A stretch of 64,000 bases of DNA from the NCBI GenBank assembly GCA_905339235.1, contig CAJPFG010000015.1, positions 119,190-183,189 on the forward strand, in the 5' to 3' direction. The translations under genes and the position numbers were made by a program. Shown one piece after another: positions 1-9,239 of this stretch. Position 1 is the stretch's first letter. Each line of letters begins with the position of its first letter. The notes beneath the pieces were generated by a model that saw only the letters and a program-made list of their open reading frames with translations, was not told the DNA's origin and ran no database searches. Source of the stretch: Phycisphaerales bacterium. GTDB taxonomy: Bacteria; Planctomycetota; Phycisphaerae; Phycisphaerales; UBA1924.

Positions 1-279
1 ATCCATGAACACCGCCACGGCCTTGCCCTTCGCGGGCTTGGCCTTGGTGGCCGCGATGACCCCCTTGTACGCCTTGATCTGGGTGTCGGCCTTGCCGACA
101 TCTTCCTGCACCTTGAAGACGTACTTGACCATCTTCTCCAGGTCGTTCTCCCACTTCTTGAAGTCCTTGTGGGAAGATTCCGCGGTGTCGAGCAGGCGCC
201 CCAGGCCCTTTTCGAACAGCGAGTCAACATTGCCCACATGTTTCTTGGCGTCGGTCCATTTGGTTCGAAGAATACCCAT
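1..279 (-). CDS. N-terminal part of an unrecognised protein (runs off the window)
   Basis: The 93 visible codons run from an ATG at 279 to the window edge without a stop. The start is well supported: AAAGGAGCGG sits just upstream. The sequence begins MGILRTKWTDAKKHVG and is rich in Lys, Asp and Glu, with a predicted helical or coiled-coil look and no signal peptide. A Lys/Ala/Pro-rich stretch follows at residues 80-88. I recognise no family. A soluble cytoplasmic helical protein is the most that can be said. The C-terminal part lies outside the window. Confidence 0.75.
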   Translation of the reverse strand, partial: MGILRTKWTDAKKHVGNVDSLFEKGLGRLLDTAESSHKDFKKWENDLEKMVKYVFKVQEDVGKADTQIKAYKGVIAATKAKPAKGKAVAVFMD

Positions 280-352
280 GAGTTCCGCTCCTTTAGAAAA
301 CGGTCCCGGAAAGAATACCGGCGGGCGCAACCCGTGGCAAGAGGTTTTCCGA

Positions 353-1060
353 TCACGCGGCCGTGGCGGGAAAGATCGCCACATCCGACCCTTCCGCAAG
401 GATCTTCGAGAAGGGCTTCTCGTCCTGAAGACACTTCCACGCCGGGCCGTACGTCTTTGCCCAGTTCACCTTGACGTCGGCCCATTCCACGTGATAGACC
501 AGCCACCGTGGATGCACCACGCGGTACCGCATCGGCCGGCCCAGGCCGTTGCCCACGAACCCCCACCTCGGATCAATGAAGTACGACTCCCAGCTGTCCT
601 CCGCCGGCAGGAGCGGGGCCGCCCGGGTGCTGGCGACGGCGATCTCCTGCCATCGGTCGTGGTGTCGGAACTTGTGAATGACCTCAAGCCCCTCGCCCTT
701 GCGGTGTACGTCGCTGGTCATGGGCACGCGCTCGTACGGCTCGTGATAAACCCTGCGCCCGATCCAGGAGAAGAGCCGCTTGGGCACAAACTCGCGGATG
801 AAGCAAACGCCCCGCTCGTCGGCCTTGTTTCGGACATAGAAGCGCAGATTCACTTCTGGGAAGTCCCGATGGAACGGCCACGCGAAGCCCTTCACGCGAG
901 TGTTCTCAAAATCAAACGCGACCAACGACACAAACGCCCGCCCCTCGCGCATGTCGAGCGTCAGGCCCCGCGGAACGTGGGGTTTCAGTAGATCCGGCGG
1001 CACCGCATACGAAAGGACACACAGGTGCGACCAGTGAGCCTGGAGGAACGGCCGCAACAC
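353..1060 (-). CDS. DUF2071 (YqjF-like) family protein
   Basis: The protein matches the DUF2071/YqjF family, an acetoacetate-decarboxylase-like fold of unknown reaction. Visible signatures are the N-terminal LRPFLQAHWSHLCVLSY, a central PFHRDFPEVNLRFYVR and a C-terminal VHPRWLVYHVEWADV. I chose the GTG at 1060 (about 235 aa) because family members begin right at the RPFL block. Longer frames with an ATG at 1111 would run into the start of the divergent hutG-like gene. No clear Shine-Dalgarno supports the GTG, so the exact start is uncertain. The gene is divergent from the histidine-degradation genes and separated from them by only about 37 bases, which must hold both promoters. Confidence 0.8.
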   Translation of the reverse strand: MLRPFLQAHWSHLCVLSYAVPPDLLKPHVPRGLTLDMREGRAFVSLVAFDFENTRVKGFAWPFHRDFPEVNLRFYVRNKADERGVCFIREFVPKRLFSWIGRRVYHEPYERVPMTSDVHRKGEGLEVIHKFRHHDRWQEIAVASTRAAPLLPAEDSWESYFIDPRWGFVGNGLGRPMRYRVVHPRWLVYHVEWADVKVNWAKTYGPAWKCLQDEKPFSKILAEGSDVAIFPATAA

Positions 1061-1097
1061 GCGTGCATCATCGCATGCCCGGCGGTAAACTGCAAGC

Positions 1098-2033
1098 GTG
1101 ACCACCATCATCCACACCCGGCCGGGGGTCTGGCCCGAGGGCATCCCGCCATCAAGGCTGGCCTCGCACGTGCGCAAAGACCGCCCGGACGGCTGCCGCG
1201 TCGCGATCCTCGGCCTCGCCGACGACCTCGGTGTCCGCCTCAACGCGGGGCGGGCGGGGGCCATCGACGGGCCCACGGCCTTCCGTACCGCCCTGGCCCG
1301 TTACGGCGTCGCCCAGCCGCACGGATTCCTGTGGCCGGGAATCTTCGACGCCGGCGACGTGGTCCCGGCGGAGGGCGCTGACGAAGCGGCGCTCACCGAA
1401 ACCCACCGCCGCGTGACCGACGCCGTGCGCGCCGTGCTGGCGATGGGCCTGTTCCCCATCGGCATCGGCGGCGGGCACGATCTGACCTTTCCGTTCGTCC
1501 GCGCCGTGATCGAGCACTGGAAGGCCGCCGGCGTCGCCGTGGACCACGGCGTGTACTTCGACGCCCACCTCGACGTCCGCGAGACGCCCGGCAGCGGCAT
1601 GGCCTTCCGCCGCCTGTACGAGGACTGCGGCGTGCGCGACCTGCGGGTCGTCGGCTTCAACCCCTACACCAACGCCCACGAGCACGTCCAGTGGTTCCTC
1701 GATCACGGCGGCAAGGGCGCGGCCCCCTCCGCGATGGCCTTCCCCGAGCGCTTCCACGGCGCGGACTGGTTCTTGAGCGTGGATCTTGACGTCCTGGGAT
1801 CGTCGGTGGCGCCCGGCGTGAGCGCCCCCAACCCCGACGGGATGAGCGTGCACGACCTGGCGAAGGCGCTGAGTTACGCGGCGAGGTTCGAGGAACTCCG
1901 CTGCGTGGACTTCATGGAACTGAACCCCGCCTTCGACGCGGACGGCCGAACGGCCCGCGTCGCCGTCCACCTCTTCCTGACGTTCCTGCACGGCTTCGCG
2001 TTCCGGGGGGTGGGGGTCGGGGGTGCTTCTTGA
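1098..2033 (+). CDS. hutG: Formimidoylglutamase-like ureohydrolase
   Basis: This is an arginase/ureohydrolase-fold enzyme, most likely hydrolysing N-formimidoyl-L-glutamate to glutamate and formamide in histidine breakdown. Metal-ligand motifs are present: GGGHD at residues 124-128, DAHLD at 155-159 and SVDLD at 227-231. After the last motif the usual Asp-Pro of arginases is replaced by Gly-Ser-Ser, a kind of drift seen in HutG proteins. The 311-aa length is normal. The start is a GTG. The hutI gene overlaps its stop by 4 bases, and this pairing is the main reason for choosing HutG over agmatinase or arginase. HutH and HutU are not in the window. Confidence 0.8.
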   Translation: MTTIIHTRPGVWPEGIPPSRLASHVRKDRPDGCRVAILGLADDLGVRLNAGRAGAIDGPTAFRTALARYGVAQPHGFLWPGIFDAGDVVPAEGADEAALTETHRRVTDAVRAVLAMGLFPIGIGGGHDLTFPFVRAVIEHWKAAGVAVDHGVYFDAHLDVRETPGSGMAFRRLYEDCGVRDLRVVGFNPYTNAHEHVQWFLDHGGKGAAPSAMAFPERFHGADWFLSVDLDVLGSSVAPGVSAPNPDGMSVHDLAKALSYAARFEELRCVDFMELNPAFDADGRTARVAVHLFLTFLHGFAFRGVGVGGAS

Positions 2034-3283
2034 ACGCCCTTCGCATCCTGAACGCGAGAGTGGTGACGCCCGCTCGCGGTCCTCAGCGCGGCGAGGCGAT
2101 TGGACAACTCAAGGTCCTGCCGCAGGCCGATGTCCTGATCGAGGACGGCGTCATCAAGTCGGTGACCCCCCGCACCGACGCCGTCCCCGCAACTCCGCAA
2201 TCCTCACCCGCACGCACCATCGACGCCGCGGGTCGCGTGCTTATGCCCGCGTTCGTGGATTGCCACACCCACGCCTGCTGGGCCGGCTCGCGGCTGGACG
2301 AGTGGGAGATGCGGCTGCGCGGCGCGACCTACCAGGAGATCATGGCCGCGGGCGGAGGGGGTGGGCTGGGTGCAGGGATCATGGCCACCGTCCGCGCCGT
2401 CCGCGCGGCGAGCGAAGTGGAACTCGCCGAAGGGCTCGAAGAGCGGCTCGAAGAGTTCCTCCGCGGCGGCACAACCACGGTCGAGGTGAAGAGCGGCTAC
2501 GGCCTGACGACGCGCGACGAAGTGAAGATGCTGCGTGCCATCGCGCGGGCCGCCGAGCGATGGCCGGGCACGGTCGTCTTGACCGCGCTACTCGGCCACG
2601 CGATGGACCCCCACCTCGACCCCCACGACTTCGTCCGCAAGACCATCCACGAGACGCTCCCCACCGTGCACGCCGAGTTTCCCGGGATCGCGGTGGATGC
2701 GTACCTCGAGAAGGGCGCGTGGTCGCTCGACGACACGCGCAAACTGCTCTCGGCCGCGCGGGGGCTCGGCCACCCCGTCCGTCTCCACGCCGACCAGTTC
2801 ACCTCGATGGGCGGCATCCCCCTCGCCATCGAACTGGCCGCGGCCAGCGTGGACCACCTCGAAGCCGGCACCCCTCAGGAACTCGCGGCGCTGGGAGCGT
2901 CTCCCGTCGTTGGAGTCGGCCTGCCGGTCTGCGGCCTGCACCTCGACGGCCGCTACGCGCACCTTCGCAGCGTGATCGACGCCGGAGGCGCCGTCGCGAT
3001 CGCCACCAACTGCAACCCCGGCAGCGCCCCCACAACCTCCATGCCCCTGGCCGCGGCCTTAGCGGTGCGTCACCCCTCCACTCACGGCCTGACCCCCGCC
3101 GAAGCAATCACAGCCATCACAACCAACGCCGCGGCGGTGCTGGGCCTGAACGATCGCGGAACCATCGAGTCCGGCCTGCGAGCGGACCTGGTCCTGCTGA
3201 AGCACCCCGACGAACGCATGCTCACCTGCGAACTCGGCGGCAGCCCCGTGGCGCATGTGATCTGCGGTGGGTTGCTGATGTAG
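2030..3283 (+). CDS. hutI: Imidazolonepropionase
   Basis: HutI hydrolyses 4-imidazolone-5-propanoate to N-formimidoyl-L-glutamate, the substrate of the preceding enzyme. It is an amidohydrolase-fold protein of 417 aa. Metal ligands are in DCHTHACW (His79 and His81). KSGYGLT and LHADQF (a later metal His), an NCNPGS segment and the C-terminal LRADLVLL strand are typical of HutI. The start is a TTG overlapping the hutG stop codon by 4 bases (TTGA), implying translational coupling. A long imperfect inverted repeat follows the stop. Confidence 0.9.
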   Translation: MNALRILNARVVTPARGPQRGEAIGQLKVLPQADVLIEDGVIKSVTPRTDAVPATPQSSPARTIDAAGRVLMPAFVDCHTHACWAGSRLDEWEMRLRGATYQEIMAAGGGGGLGAGIMATVRAVRAASEVELAEGLEERLEEFLRGGTTTVEVKSGYGLTTRDEVKMLRAIARAAERWPGTVVLTALLGHAMDPHLDPHDFVRKTIHETLPTVHAEFPGIAVDAYLEKGAWSLDDTRKLLSAARGLGHPVRLHADQFTSMGGIPLAIELAAASVDHLEAGTPQELAALGASPVVGVGLPVCGLHLDGRYAHLRSVIDAGGAVAIATNCNPGSAPTTSMPLAAALAVRHPSTHGLTPAEAITAITTNAAAVLGLNDRGTIESGLRADLVLLKHPDERMLTCELGGSPVAHVICGGLLM

Positions 3284-3289
3284 GGAAAC

Positions 3290-3499
3290 GCGAACACAGA
3301 GGAAGACCGAGGGGAAACGGGGGACGCGGAGGGGAACGCGGAAGGGGAAGGGCGAGAGAGATTGTCCCGTCCGTAGTTGAATGGCACGGACGAAGCGGCC
3401 GGACGGTGAGGTAACGCACCCCGGATCTCCAGCCTTCCCTTCCGCATTCTGCTTTCCCCTCGTCTCCTCCGCTCCCCTCTGTTTTCCTCCGCGTTCGCC
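3290..3499. repeat. Long imperfect inverted repeat, copy 1
   Basis: The left arm (about 3290-3352) reads as A/G-rich blocks such as CACAGAGGAAGACCGAGG and ACGCGGAGGGGAACGCGG. The right arm (about 3432-3499) is its imperfect reverse complement, with CCTTCCCTTCCGCATT and TCCTCCGCGTTCGC. The arms are about 60 bases and the loop about 80 bases. It fills the space between hutI and map. The same purine-rich vocabulary recurs at 25822-25920 and, as a half copy, near 16831-16868, so it looks like a dispersed intergenic repeat. It may also end hutI transcription, but no U-tract is visible. Confidence 0.55.
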
Positions 3500-3525
3500 T
3501 CTCTCCGGCTCTACCATCCGCCCGC

Positions 3526-4407
3526 ATGGCCAAGGTCCCCCGTCTCAGTCCGGCAGAAGCCGACGCCGCCCACGCCGCGGCCCAAAAGGTCGTCGAGGTG
3601 CATCGACGTATCGCCGCCTACCTGCGCCACGGCATGACCCCGGGGCAGATCGACACCTGGATCGGGCGGCTGCTCGACGACATCCACGTGCAGTCGTGCT
3701 TCAAGGGGTATGTCGTGGCCGGGCATCCGGCGTTTCCTTCGCACGCGTGCCTCAGCGTGAACGAGTGCGTGGTGCACGGCACGGCGGGGTACTACCGGGC
3801 GCCGCTCAAGGCGGGAGATGTCCTGAAGGTTGACATCGGCGTGTGGCACACCGTCGGCAAGGACCGCTGGGTCGGCGACGCGGGTTGGACCTACGTCTTC
3901 GGCCAGCCCTCCCCGCTGGTCAGCAGGATGATGGAGTGCGGGAAGGTCTCGCTCCGCCGCGGGATCGCGGCCATGCAGGCCGGACGCCCCTACCTCGACT
4001 GGGCCGTCGCCGTGCAGGACACCGTCGAAAAGGAATACGGCTTCCACTGCGTCGAGAACTGGGGCGGGCACGGCATCGGGAAAAAGGTGGACGACAAGTC
4101 CAAGCGCGGCCTGCACCTGCCACCCCACCTCCTCAACCACCGCGCCCTCAGCCCCGACGGCTGGACGGAGTCGGGCATGAAGTGGGAGCCGGGGAACCTC
4201 GTGGCCGTCGAGCCAATGATCGGCGCGACGACGGGGAAGACCATGCAGAAGCCCTTCGAGTTCAACAAGCGGCAGACGGACTGGCCGGTCTTCATCGCCG
4301 ACGGCTCGCTCGCGGTGCACTACGAGCACGACGTGCTGATCACCGAGAAAGGGCCGTGGGTGCTGACCGAGGGGATGGAGGAGATCCGGGACATTGTCAC
4401 CGAGTAA
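3526..4407 (+). CDS. map: Type I methionine aminopeptidase
   Basis: Removes the initiator methionine from nascent proteins in the cytoplasm. The 293-aa protein has the pita-bread fold motifs. The first metal Asp is in LKVDIGVW and the second in GDAGWTYVFG. The metal His is in ENWGGHGIGKKV, followed by VAVEPMIG (Glu) and the C-terminal HYEHDVLIT (Glu). It has a short insertion after GHGIGKKVDD (about residues 190-215) and an about 20-residue N-terminal extension compared with E. coli Map. It has no zinc-finger N-terminal domain. The trpA gene follows after only 3 bases. Confidence 0.92.
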   Translation: MAKVPRLSPAEADAAHAAAQKVVEVHRRIAAYLRHGMTPGQIDTWIGRLLDDIHVQSCFKGYVVAGHPAFPSHACLSVNECVVHGTAGYYRAPLKAGDVLKVDIGVWHTVGKDRWVGDAGWTYVFGQPSPLVSRMMECGKVSLRRGIAAMQAGRPYLDWAVAVQDTVEKEYGFHCVENWGGHGIGKKVDDKSKRGLHLPPHLLNHRALSPDGWTESGMKWEPGNLVAVEPMIGATTGKTMQKPFEFNKRQTDWPVFIADGSLAVHYEHDVLITEKGPWVLTEGMEEIRDIVTE

Positions 4408-4410
4408 AAC

Positions 4411-5217
4411 ATGCCGAGAATCGACGACATCTTCGCCGCGCTCAAGAAGGACAACCGCAAGGCGCTGATGCCGTTCATCTGCGCCGGGCACCCCCGCCCC
4501 GGCGACACCGCCCTGCTGCTCCAGGCCCTCGAACGGGCCGGGGCGAGCGTGATCGAGGTGGGCTTTCCCTTCTCCGACCCCATCGCCGACGGCGAAGTGG
4601 TGGCCCAGGCGATGCACAAGGCGCTGGAGAAGGGCATCACGCCGGCAAAGGTCTTCGACGAGGTCCGCTCCATCCGCGAGTGGCTGAACGTCGGCCTGGT
4701 CGCGATGGTGAGCATGTCGATCGTGCACCGCTGCGGCGGCCCCACCGGGTTCGTGCGCGAGGCCAAGGCCGCGGGGTTCGACGGCCTGATCGTGCCCGAC
4801 CTGCCCTTCGAGGAGGCCGGCGAGATGATGCAGGAAGCGGCCCACGCGGGCCTGTCCATGAGCCTGCTGATCTCGCCCTCGACGCCGGTGAAGCGGGCCG
4901 AGCAGATCGCCGCCGCGTGTACGGGGTTTGTCTATCTGCTGGCGAGGACGGGAATCACGGGCGAGCGTGAGTCACCGCCCGACGTGGCCGCGCGAGTCCA
5001 GAGGTTGCGGCAAATGACCCCGTTGCCCATCGCCGTCGGGTTCGGAATATCCACTTCGGATCATGTTCGGGCGGTGGTGCGCCACGCCGACGCCGCCATC
5101 GTCGGCAGTGCCCTCGTCAACCGCCTCAGTCACGCATTGGCCGCCGGCAAAGATGCCATTTCGGAGGCCGAGGGGTTCGTCGCCGACCTCGCCCGCGGCC
5201 TGACCGGACTGGGGTAG
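4411..5217 (+). CDS. trpA: Tryptophan synthase alpha chain
   Basis: TrpA cleaves indole-3-glycerol phosphate to indole and glyceraldehyde 3-phosphate and channels indole to TrpB. It is a 268-aa TIM barrel. The signature EVGFPFSDPIADG holds Glu49 and Asp60, exactly the catalytic positions of the E. coli enzyme. The phosphate-binding loop is in VGFGIST, followed by AIVGSALVNRL. The gene stands apart from other trp genes here, with no trpB in the window. It is probably co-transcribed with map, 3 bases upstream. Confidence 0.94.
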   Translation: MPRIDDIFAALKKDNRKALMPFICAGHPRPGDTALLLQALERAGASVIEVGFPFSDPIADGEVVAQAMHKALEKGITPAKVFDEVRSIREWLNVGLVAMVSMSIVHRCGGPTGFVREAKAAGFDGLIVPDLPFEEAGEMMQEAAHAGLSMSLLISPSTPVKRAEQIAAACTGFVYLLARTGITGERESPPDVAARVQRLRQMTPLPIAVGFGISTSDHVRAVVRHADAAIVGSALVNRLSHALAAGKDAISEAEGFVADLARGLTGLG

Positions 5218-5230
5218 GTGGAGGTGTGGG

Positions 5231-5252
5231 GGTAGTTGACAGAAAAACTACC
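5231..5252. promoter_or_regulatory. Inverted repeat with TTGACA ahead of glnN
   Basis: A perfect 7-base inverted repeat, GGTAGTT (5231-5237) and AACTACC (5246-5252), lies 14 bases after the trpA stop and about 170 bases before the glnN start. A TTGACA hexamer (5236-5241) begins in the left arm and runs into the loop. Seventeen bases on is TGCATC, a poor -10 match. It could be an operator over a glnN promoter or a weak trpA terminator without a U-run. I cannot tell which. Confidence 0.35.
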
Positions 5253-5421
5253 GGCACTTGCATCGCAGGCCGAGCCCGGAACAATGGGGTGTCTCAAGCG
5301 CGGCGGGAGCGGCCCGACATCTGTGTGAGCGCGAACGACGACGCCCGGGAAAGCCCGCGGCGGTGGCATGAGCATGATCCGTGGCGTGCATGGTGCACGC
5401 CCGGCATGGAGAAGGAGCGCC

Positions 5422-7620
5422 ATGATGACGCTGCTGAATGGAAACGGAAAACCGGGAACCCTGACGCACCATCACCGATTGGAGACGATGATGAACGGCC
5501 AGCAACAGACCCGCGTCGAGAACACGTTCGCCGAAGACGTCTTCACCCTCCGCGTCATGCAGCAGCGCCTCCCCAAGGACGTCTTCCGCGCCATCCAGCG
5601 CACCATCGAGTACGGCGACCCCATGAGCGCCGCCGTCGCCGACGTCGTCGCCTCGGCCATGAAAGAGTGGGCCATGGAGCACGGCGCCACGCACTACACC
5701 CACTGGTTCCAGCCCCTCACCGGCCTCACCGCCGAGAAGCACGACGCCTTCCTCACCCCCGACCCCGACGGCACCGCCATCTCGGAGTTCTCCGGGTCGG
5801 CCCTCGTCCGCGGCGAGCCCGACGCCTCGAGTTTCCCCTCCGGCGGAATCCGCGCCACGTTCGAGGCCCGCGGGTACACCGCGTGGGACTGCACCAGCCC
5901 CGTCTTCCTCAACCGCAACGGCGGCACGGTGACGTTGTGCATCCCCACGGCCTTCGTCTCGTGGACCGGCGAGGCCCTGGACAAGAAAACCCCGCTGCTG
6001 CGATCCATGCAGGTCCTCTCCGAGCAGGCCATGCGGATCCTGAAGATCTTCGGGACCGATGCGGGCGTCACTAACATCACCGCCACGCTGGGGTGCGAGC
6101 AGGAGTACTTCCTGATCGACCGCGAACTCTACTTCAAGCGCGAGGACCTGGTGACCTGCGACCGCACGCTCTTCGGCACCCGGCCGCCCAAGGGCCAGCA
6201 ACTCGAAGACCACTACTTCGGCTCCATCCCCACCCGCGTGATCGGCTTCATGAGCGAGGTCGAGCGCGAGTTGTGCCGCCTGGGCGTGCCCGTGAAGACC
6301 CGGCACAACGAGGTTGCACCGTGCCAGTTCGAACTCGCCCCGCTCTTTGAGACCGCCAACATCGCCAGCGACCACCAGATGCTGGTCATGGAGGCGATGA
6401 AGCGCGTGGCGCCCCGCTTCGGCCTGCAGTGCCTTCTCCACGAGAAGCCCTTCAAGGGCATCAACGGCAGCGGCAAGCACGTCAACTGGTCCATGTCCAC
6501 CAACACCGGCGTCAACCTGCTCGACCCGCGCGACGACACCCACACCAACATGCAGTTCCTGGTCTTCCTCGTCGCAGTCATCCGCGCGGTCGATCTGCAC
6601 GCCGACATCCTCCGCGCCAGCGTCGCCAGCGCCGCCAACGATCACCGCCTGGGCGCCAACGAGGCCCCGCCCGCGATCATGTCCGTCTTCCTGGGCGATA
6701 TGCTCACCGACATCATCGAGCAGTTGGAGAGCGGCTCTCCCAAGAGCACTCTCAAAGGCGGCAAACTCGACCTGGGCGCCCGCACACTCCCGCAGATCCC
6801 GCGGCACAGCGGCGACCGCAACCGCACCAGCCCCTTCGCCTTCACCGGCAATAAGTTCGAGTTCCGCGCGGTGGGTTCCTCGGGCGCGGTCGCGTGGCCC
6901 GCGACGGTCCTGAACACCATCGTGTCGGAAAGCCTCGACTTCGTCGCTTCTCAACTCGAAAAGGCTCTCGGCAAGAACGCCGACGACAAGAAACTCCAGT
7001 CCGCCGTTCGGGCCCTCCTCCAGAAACTCGTCAAGCAGCACAAGCGAGTGCTCTTCGATGGCGACGGATACACCCAGGAATGGCACGCCGAGGCGAAGAA
7101 GCGCGGCCTCCCCAACTTCCGCGAGTCCGTCGCCTCGCTGCAGACCATGACCCTCAAGAAGAACGTGGACGTCTTCAAGAAGTTCAAGGTGCTCAGCAAG
7201 GTCGAACTCGAAAGCCGCGAGCACATCTTTATCGAGAAGTACATCAAGCAGGTGCTCATCGAGGCCGAGACCGCCGCGTCCATCGCCCGCACCCAGATCC
7301 TCCCCGCGGCCCTGCGGCACCAGACCGAACTCGCCGAAGTCGTCGCCGCCACCGAGGCGGCCGAGGTGGATGCCGCCAAGGCCAGGGAGCATCTCGAAGA
7401 GTTCGTCGGCCTGGTCAACCAGTTCCGCGCGGCCATCGACAAACTCGACGGTGTAGTCGCCAAGCACCCCGACGGCGTCCACGAGCACGCGGGTCAGATC
7501 CGCGACCAGGTGCGCCCGGCAATGGGCGCCCTTCGGGAACTCGCCGATGAACTGGAAACCCGCGTTCCACGCGATCTCTGGCCGATCCCCTCGTACCGCG
7601 AGATGCTGGTCATCCGGTAA
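5422..7620 (+). CDS. glnN: Type III glutamine synthetase (GlnN)
   Basis: ATP-dependent amidation of glutamate to glutamine, as a large type III (GSIII) dodecamer. At about 732 aa it has the usual length for GSIII, much longer than GlnA. Conserved stretches include [35 protein letters not shown] and [11 protein letters not shown], the last two shaping the ATP and glutamate sites. The C-terminal 200 residues are helical ([17 protein letters not shown]). I chose the ATG at 5422, with GAAGGAG just upstream; an ATG at 5488 (TTGGAGAC ahead) is also possible. The long leader and the inverted repeat at 5231-5252 suggest its own promoter. A strong hairpin follows. Confidence 0.93.
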   Translation: MMTLLNGNGKPGTLTHHHRLETMMNGQQQTRVENTFAEDVFTLRVMQQRLPKDVFRAIQRTIEYGDPMSAAVADVVASAMKEWAMEHGATHYTHWFQPLTGLTAEKHDAFLTPDPDGTAISEFSGSALVRGEPDASSFPSGGIRATFEARGYTAWDCTSPVFLNRNGGTVTLCIPTAFVSWTGEALDKKTPLLRSMQVLSEQAMRILKIFGTDAGVTNITATLGCEQEYFLIDRELYFKREDLVTCDRTLFGTRPPKGQQLEDHYFGSIPTRVIGFMSEVERELCRLGVPVKTRHNEVAPCQFELAPLFETANIASDHQMLVMEAMKRVAPRFGLQCLLHEKPFKGINGSGKHVNWSMSTNTGVNLLDPRDDTHTNMQFLVFLVAVIRAVDLHADILRASVASAANDHRLGANEAPPAIMSVFLGDMLTDIIEQLESGSPKSTLKGGKLDLGARTLPQIPRHSGDRNRTSPFAFTGNKFEFRAVGSSGAVAWPATVLNTIVSESLDFVASQLEKALGKNADDKKLQSAVRALLQKLVKQHKRVLFDGDGYTQEWHAEAKKRGLPNFRESVASLQTMTLKKNVDVFKKFKVLSKVELESREHIFIEKYIKQVLIEAETAASIARTQILPAALRHQTELAEVVAATEAAEVDAAKAREHLEEFVGLVNQFRAAIDKLDGVVAKHPDGVHEHAGQIRDQVRPAMGALRELADELETRVPRDLWPIPSYREMLVIR

Positions 7621-7642
7621 TCGAACAAACCAACGCGTCACC

Positions 7643-7671
7643 AGCCCCGGGAGAAGTCTCCCGGGGCTTTC
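7643..7671 (+). terminator. Rho-independent terminator of glnN
   Basis: A perfect 12-base stem (AGCCCCGGGAGA and its complement TCTCCCGGGGCT, 7643-7654 and 7657-7668) is followed by TTTCTG. It lies 23 bases after the glnN stop. It also lies just beyond the 3' end of the tRNA on the opposite strand, so it may stop both transcripts. The short T-run favours glnN. Confidence 0.8.
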
Positions 7672-7677
7672 TGCAAA

Positions 7678-7750
7678 TGGGCCCGGCAGGATTCGAACCT
7701 GCGACCTGACGGATTATGAGTCCGCTGCTCTACCGCTGAGCTACGAGCCC
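7678..7750 (-). tRNA. tRNA-Met (anticodon CAT)
   Basis: Read on the minus strand the cloverleaf is complete. Acceptor GGGCTCG pairs with CGGGCCC, and the discriminator is A. The D-arm is GCTC-AGCGGTA-GAGC and the anticodon arm GCGGA-CTCATAA-TCCGT. The T-arm is GCAGG-TTCGAAT-CCTGC. The anticodon is CAT. The first acceptor pair is G-C, so it is not the initiator. It is elongator tRNA-Met or, if its C34 is lysidinylated, tRNA-Ile2; the sequence alone does not decide. No CCA is encoded. Confidence 0.92.
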
Positions 7751-7769
7751 CAACCCGAAAGCGTAGCGG

Positions 7770-9200
7770 CTACGCGGCCGCCTTCGCGCGCCGTGCCCGC
7801 CACCATCCCGCGATACTCGCAATCGGGTAAGCGCTCAACGGGTACCACGCGATCCACGCCGGGATTGAATACCGCGACTGGTGGAACACCATCACCGCAT
7901 GCACTCCCACGATCGCGCCCGTCGCGAGCAGGATGCCCGCCATCTGGCCGTTGCGCGTTCGGATCGCAAGCACGCCGCCCGCGAACGCGAGAACAAAGAG
8001 CGGGATCTGCGGAACGCCCCCAGGATGATGCTCGATCCACCACGTGTACGCGGATCGCACCGCGCCGCCGCGGCCCGACATCGCGAGCGGAAGCGTTCGC
8101 TCCGGCCAGATCGTTGTCATGAAGTTGGTCGGGCGGCCGCTCTCGCCCGAGATCCCGGTTGCCATCCATTTCAGCATGACTCGCGTCTGCTCCCAACGTA
8201 TCGGGCCCTTCGCGGGAAAGTAGTTGAGCTGCCAGAGCAGCGAGTACCCCACTCGTGCGGCGTATTTGCTCTTGTCATCTTTGATGCTCGCAAAAGCCCA
8301 GTCGCGCAGAAACGACTTGGGTTGCTTCGCGACACTCGGATCTGCCAGGTACTCCCACACCACCCGCCCGCTGTCCTTCTCGGCCGTGAGTTTCTTCGTC
8401 GCCTCCGCCGCCTCCGCCGGCACCGGGTAGTCTCGAACATACAGATCCTGCTGCACCAGCGACACCCACAACGCCCACCCGAAGCCCTCGCCAAACCCGC
8501 TAATCCCCCGCCGCGCGTTGTAGGCCAGCCACGGCCCGGCCACCGCGCCGAACGACACCAGCACCGCCCCGAGCACTCCCGCACGCCTCGCAACTGTCAG
8601 CCGAGGCAGCAGCACCAGCCCCAGCACCAGGAACGGCAACGTCACCTGCATCACCGGCCGCACCAGTGCCGCCGCGGCCACGCTTGCACCCACCCCGAAC
8701 GCGCACAGCCACACCCGCCGCTCCGCGTGCACAGCCGCCGCGATCGCCAGCATGAAAAAGAACGAGGCGGCGACCTCCGACAGCATGATGTTCGAGAACC
8801 CCAGCAGATGTCCGTCGAGCGAGAGGAGCAGCCCGATGATCATCGCCCAGAAGGGACGAGCAAACCGCGCCGCCGCAAACGTGCCGAGCAGCGCGATTCC
8901 CAACCCCAGCAGATGCTGCACGACGAGCACGCCAACCCCGTTGACGCCGAACGTGAAGAACGCCAGCGCGACGATGAGCGGGTATCCGGGAGTGCGAATG
9001 CTCGAAAAGCCCGCCGGCTCGCCGGAGATCATCCGCATCGCGATCGATGCGTAGTCCAGACTGTCGTTGGTGAGCAACAGCGGCATCCCGCCCACGAACA
9101 GCACTCGCGCCAGCACTCCGATGACTAACACGACCATCATCGCGCGCGTGAGCGACCAAGGGGCCTTGACGACGACGATCGGGATGGCAGGATCGGTCAT
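7770..9200 (-). CDS. GT-C type membrane glycosyltransferase (GT39/ArnT-like)
   Basis: An integral membrane protein of about 476 aa with roughly ten transmembrane helices. An early loop reads TNDSLDYASIA and SSIRTPGYPLIVAL. The Arg-Thr-Pro-Gly-Tyr-Pro block after an acidic loop is typical of lipid-linked-sugar-dependent GT-C enzymes (GT39, ArnT). A soluble loop lies at about residues 245-345, and the C-terminus is basic. It probably transfers a sugar from a polyprenyl phosphate donor on the outer face of the membrane. The neighbouring GT2 enzyme could make that donor. Start: ATG at 9200; a GTG at 9236 is possible. Confidence 0.75.
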   Translation of the reverse strand: MTDPAIPIVVVKAPWSLTRAMMVVLVIGVLARVLFVGGMPLLLTNDSLDYASIAMRMISGEPAGFSSIRTPGYPLIVALAFFTFGVNGVGVLVVQHLLGLGIALLGTFAAARFARPFWAMIIGLLLSLDGHLLGFSNIMLSEVAASFFFMLAIAAAVHAERRVWLCAFGVGASVAAAALVRPVMQVTLPFLVLGLVLLPRLTVARRAGVLGAVLVSFGAVAGPWLAYNARRGISGFGEGFGWALWVSLVQQDLYVRDYPVPAEAAEATKKLTAEKDSGRVVWEYLADPSVAKQPKSFLRDWAFASIKDDKSKYAARVGYSLLWQLNYFPAKGPIRWEQTRVMLKWMATGISGESGRPTNFMTTIWPERTLPLAMSGRGGAVRSAYTWWIEHHPGGVPQIPLFVLAFAGGVLAIRTRNGQMAGILLATGAIVGVHAVMVFHQSRYSIPAWIAWYPLSAYPIASIAGWWRARRAKAAA

Positions 9201-9239
9201 GCGTGCGAGTCTAGCGTCCGGCGGCGTGGTCCGCACCGC

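Noticed and set aside
5248..7641. A nearly 800-codon open frame opposite glnN
   Set aside because: It is the mirror of a GC3-rich gene, has low-complexity Gly/Val/Glu/Leu composition and no family motif; glnN on the other strand is certain.
7678..7750. Initiator tRNA-Met
   Set aside because: The first acceptor pair is a normal G-C and the anticodon stem lacks three G-C pairs.
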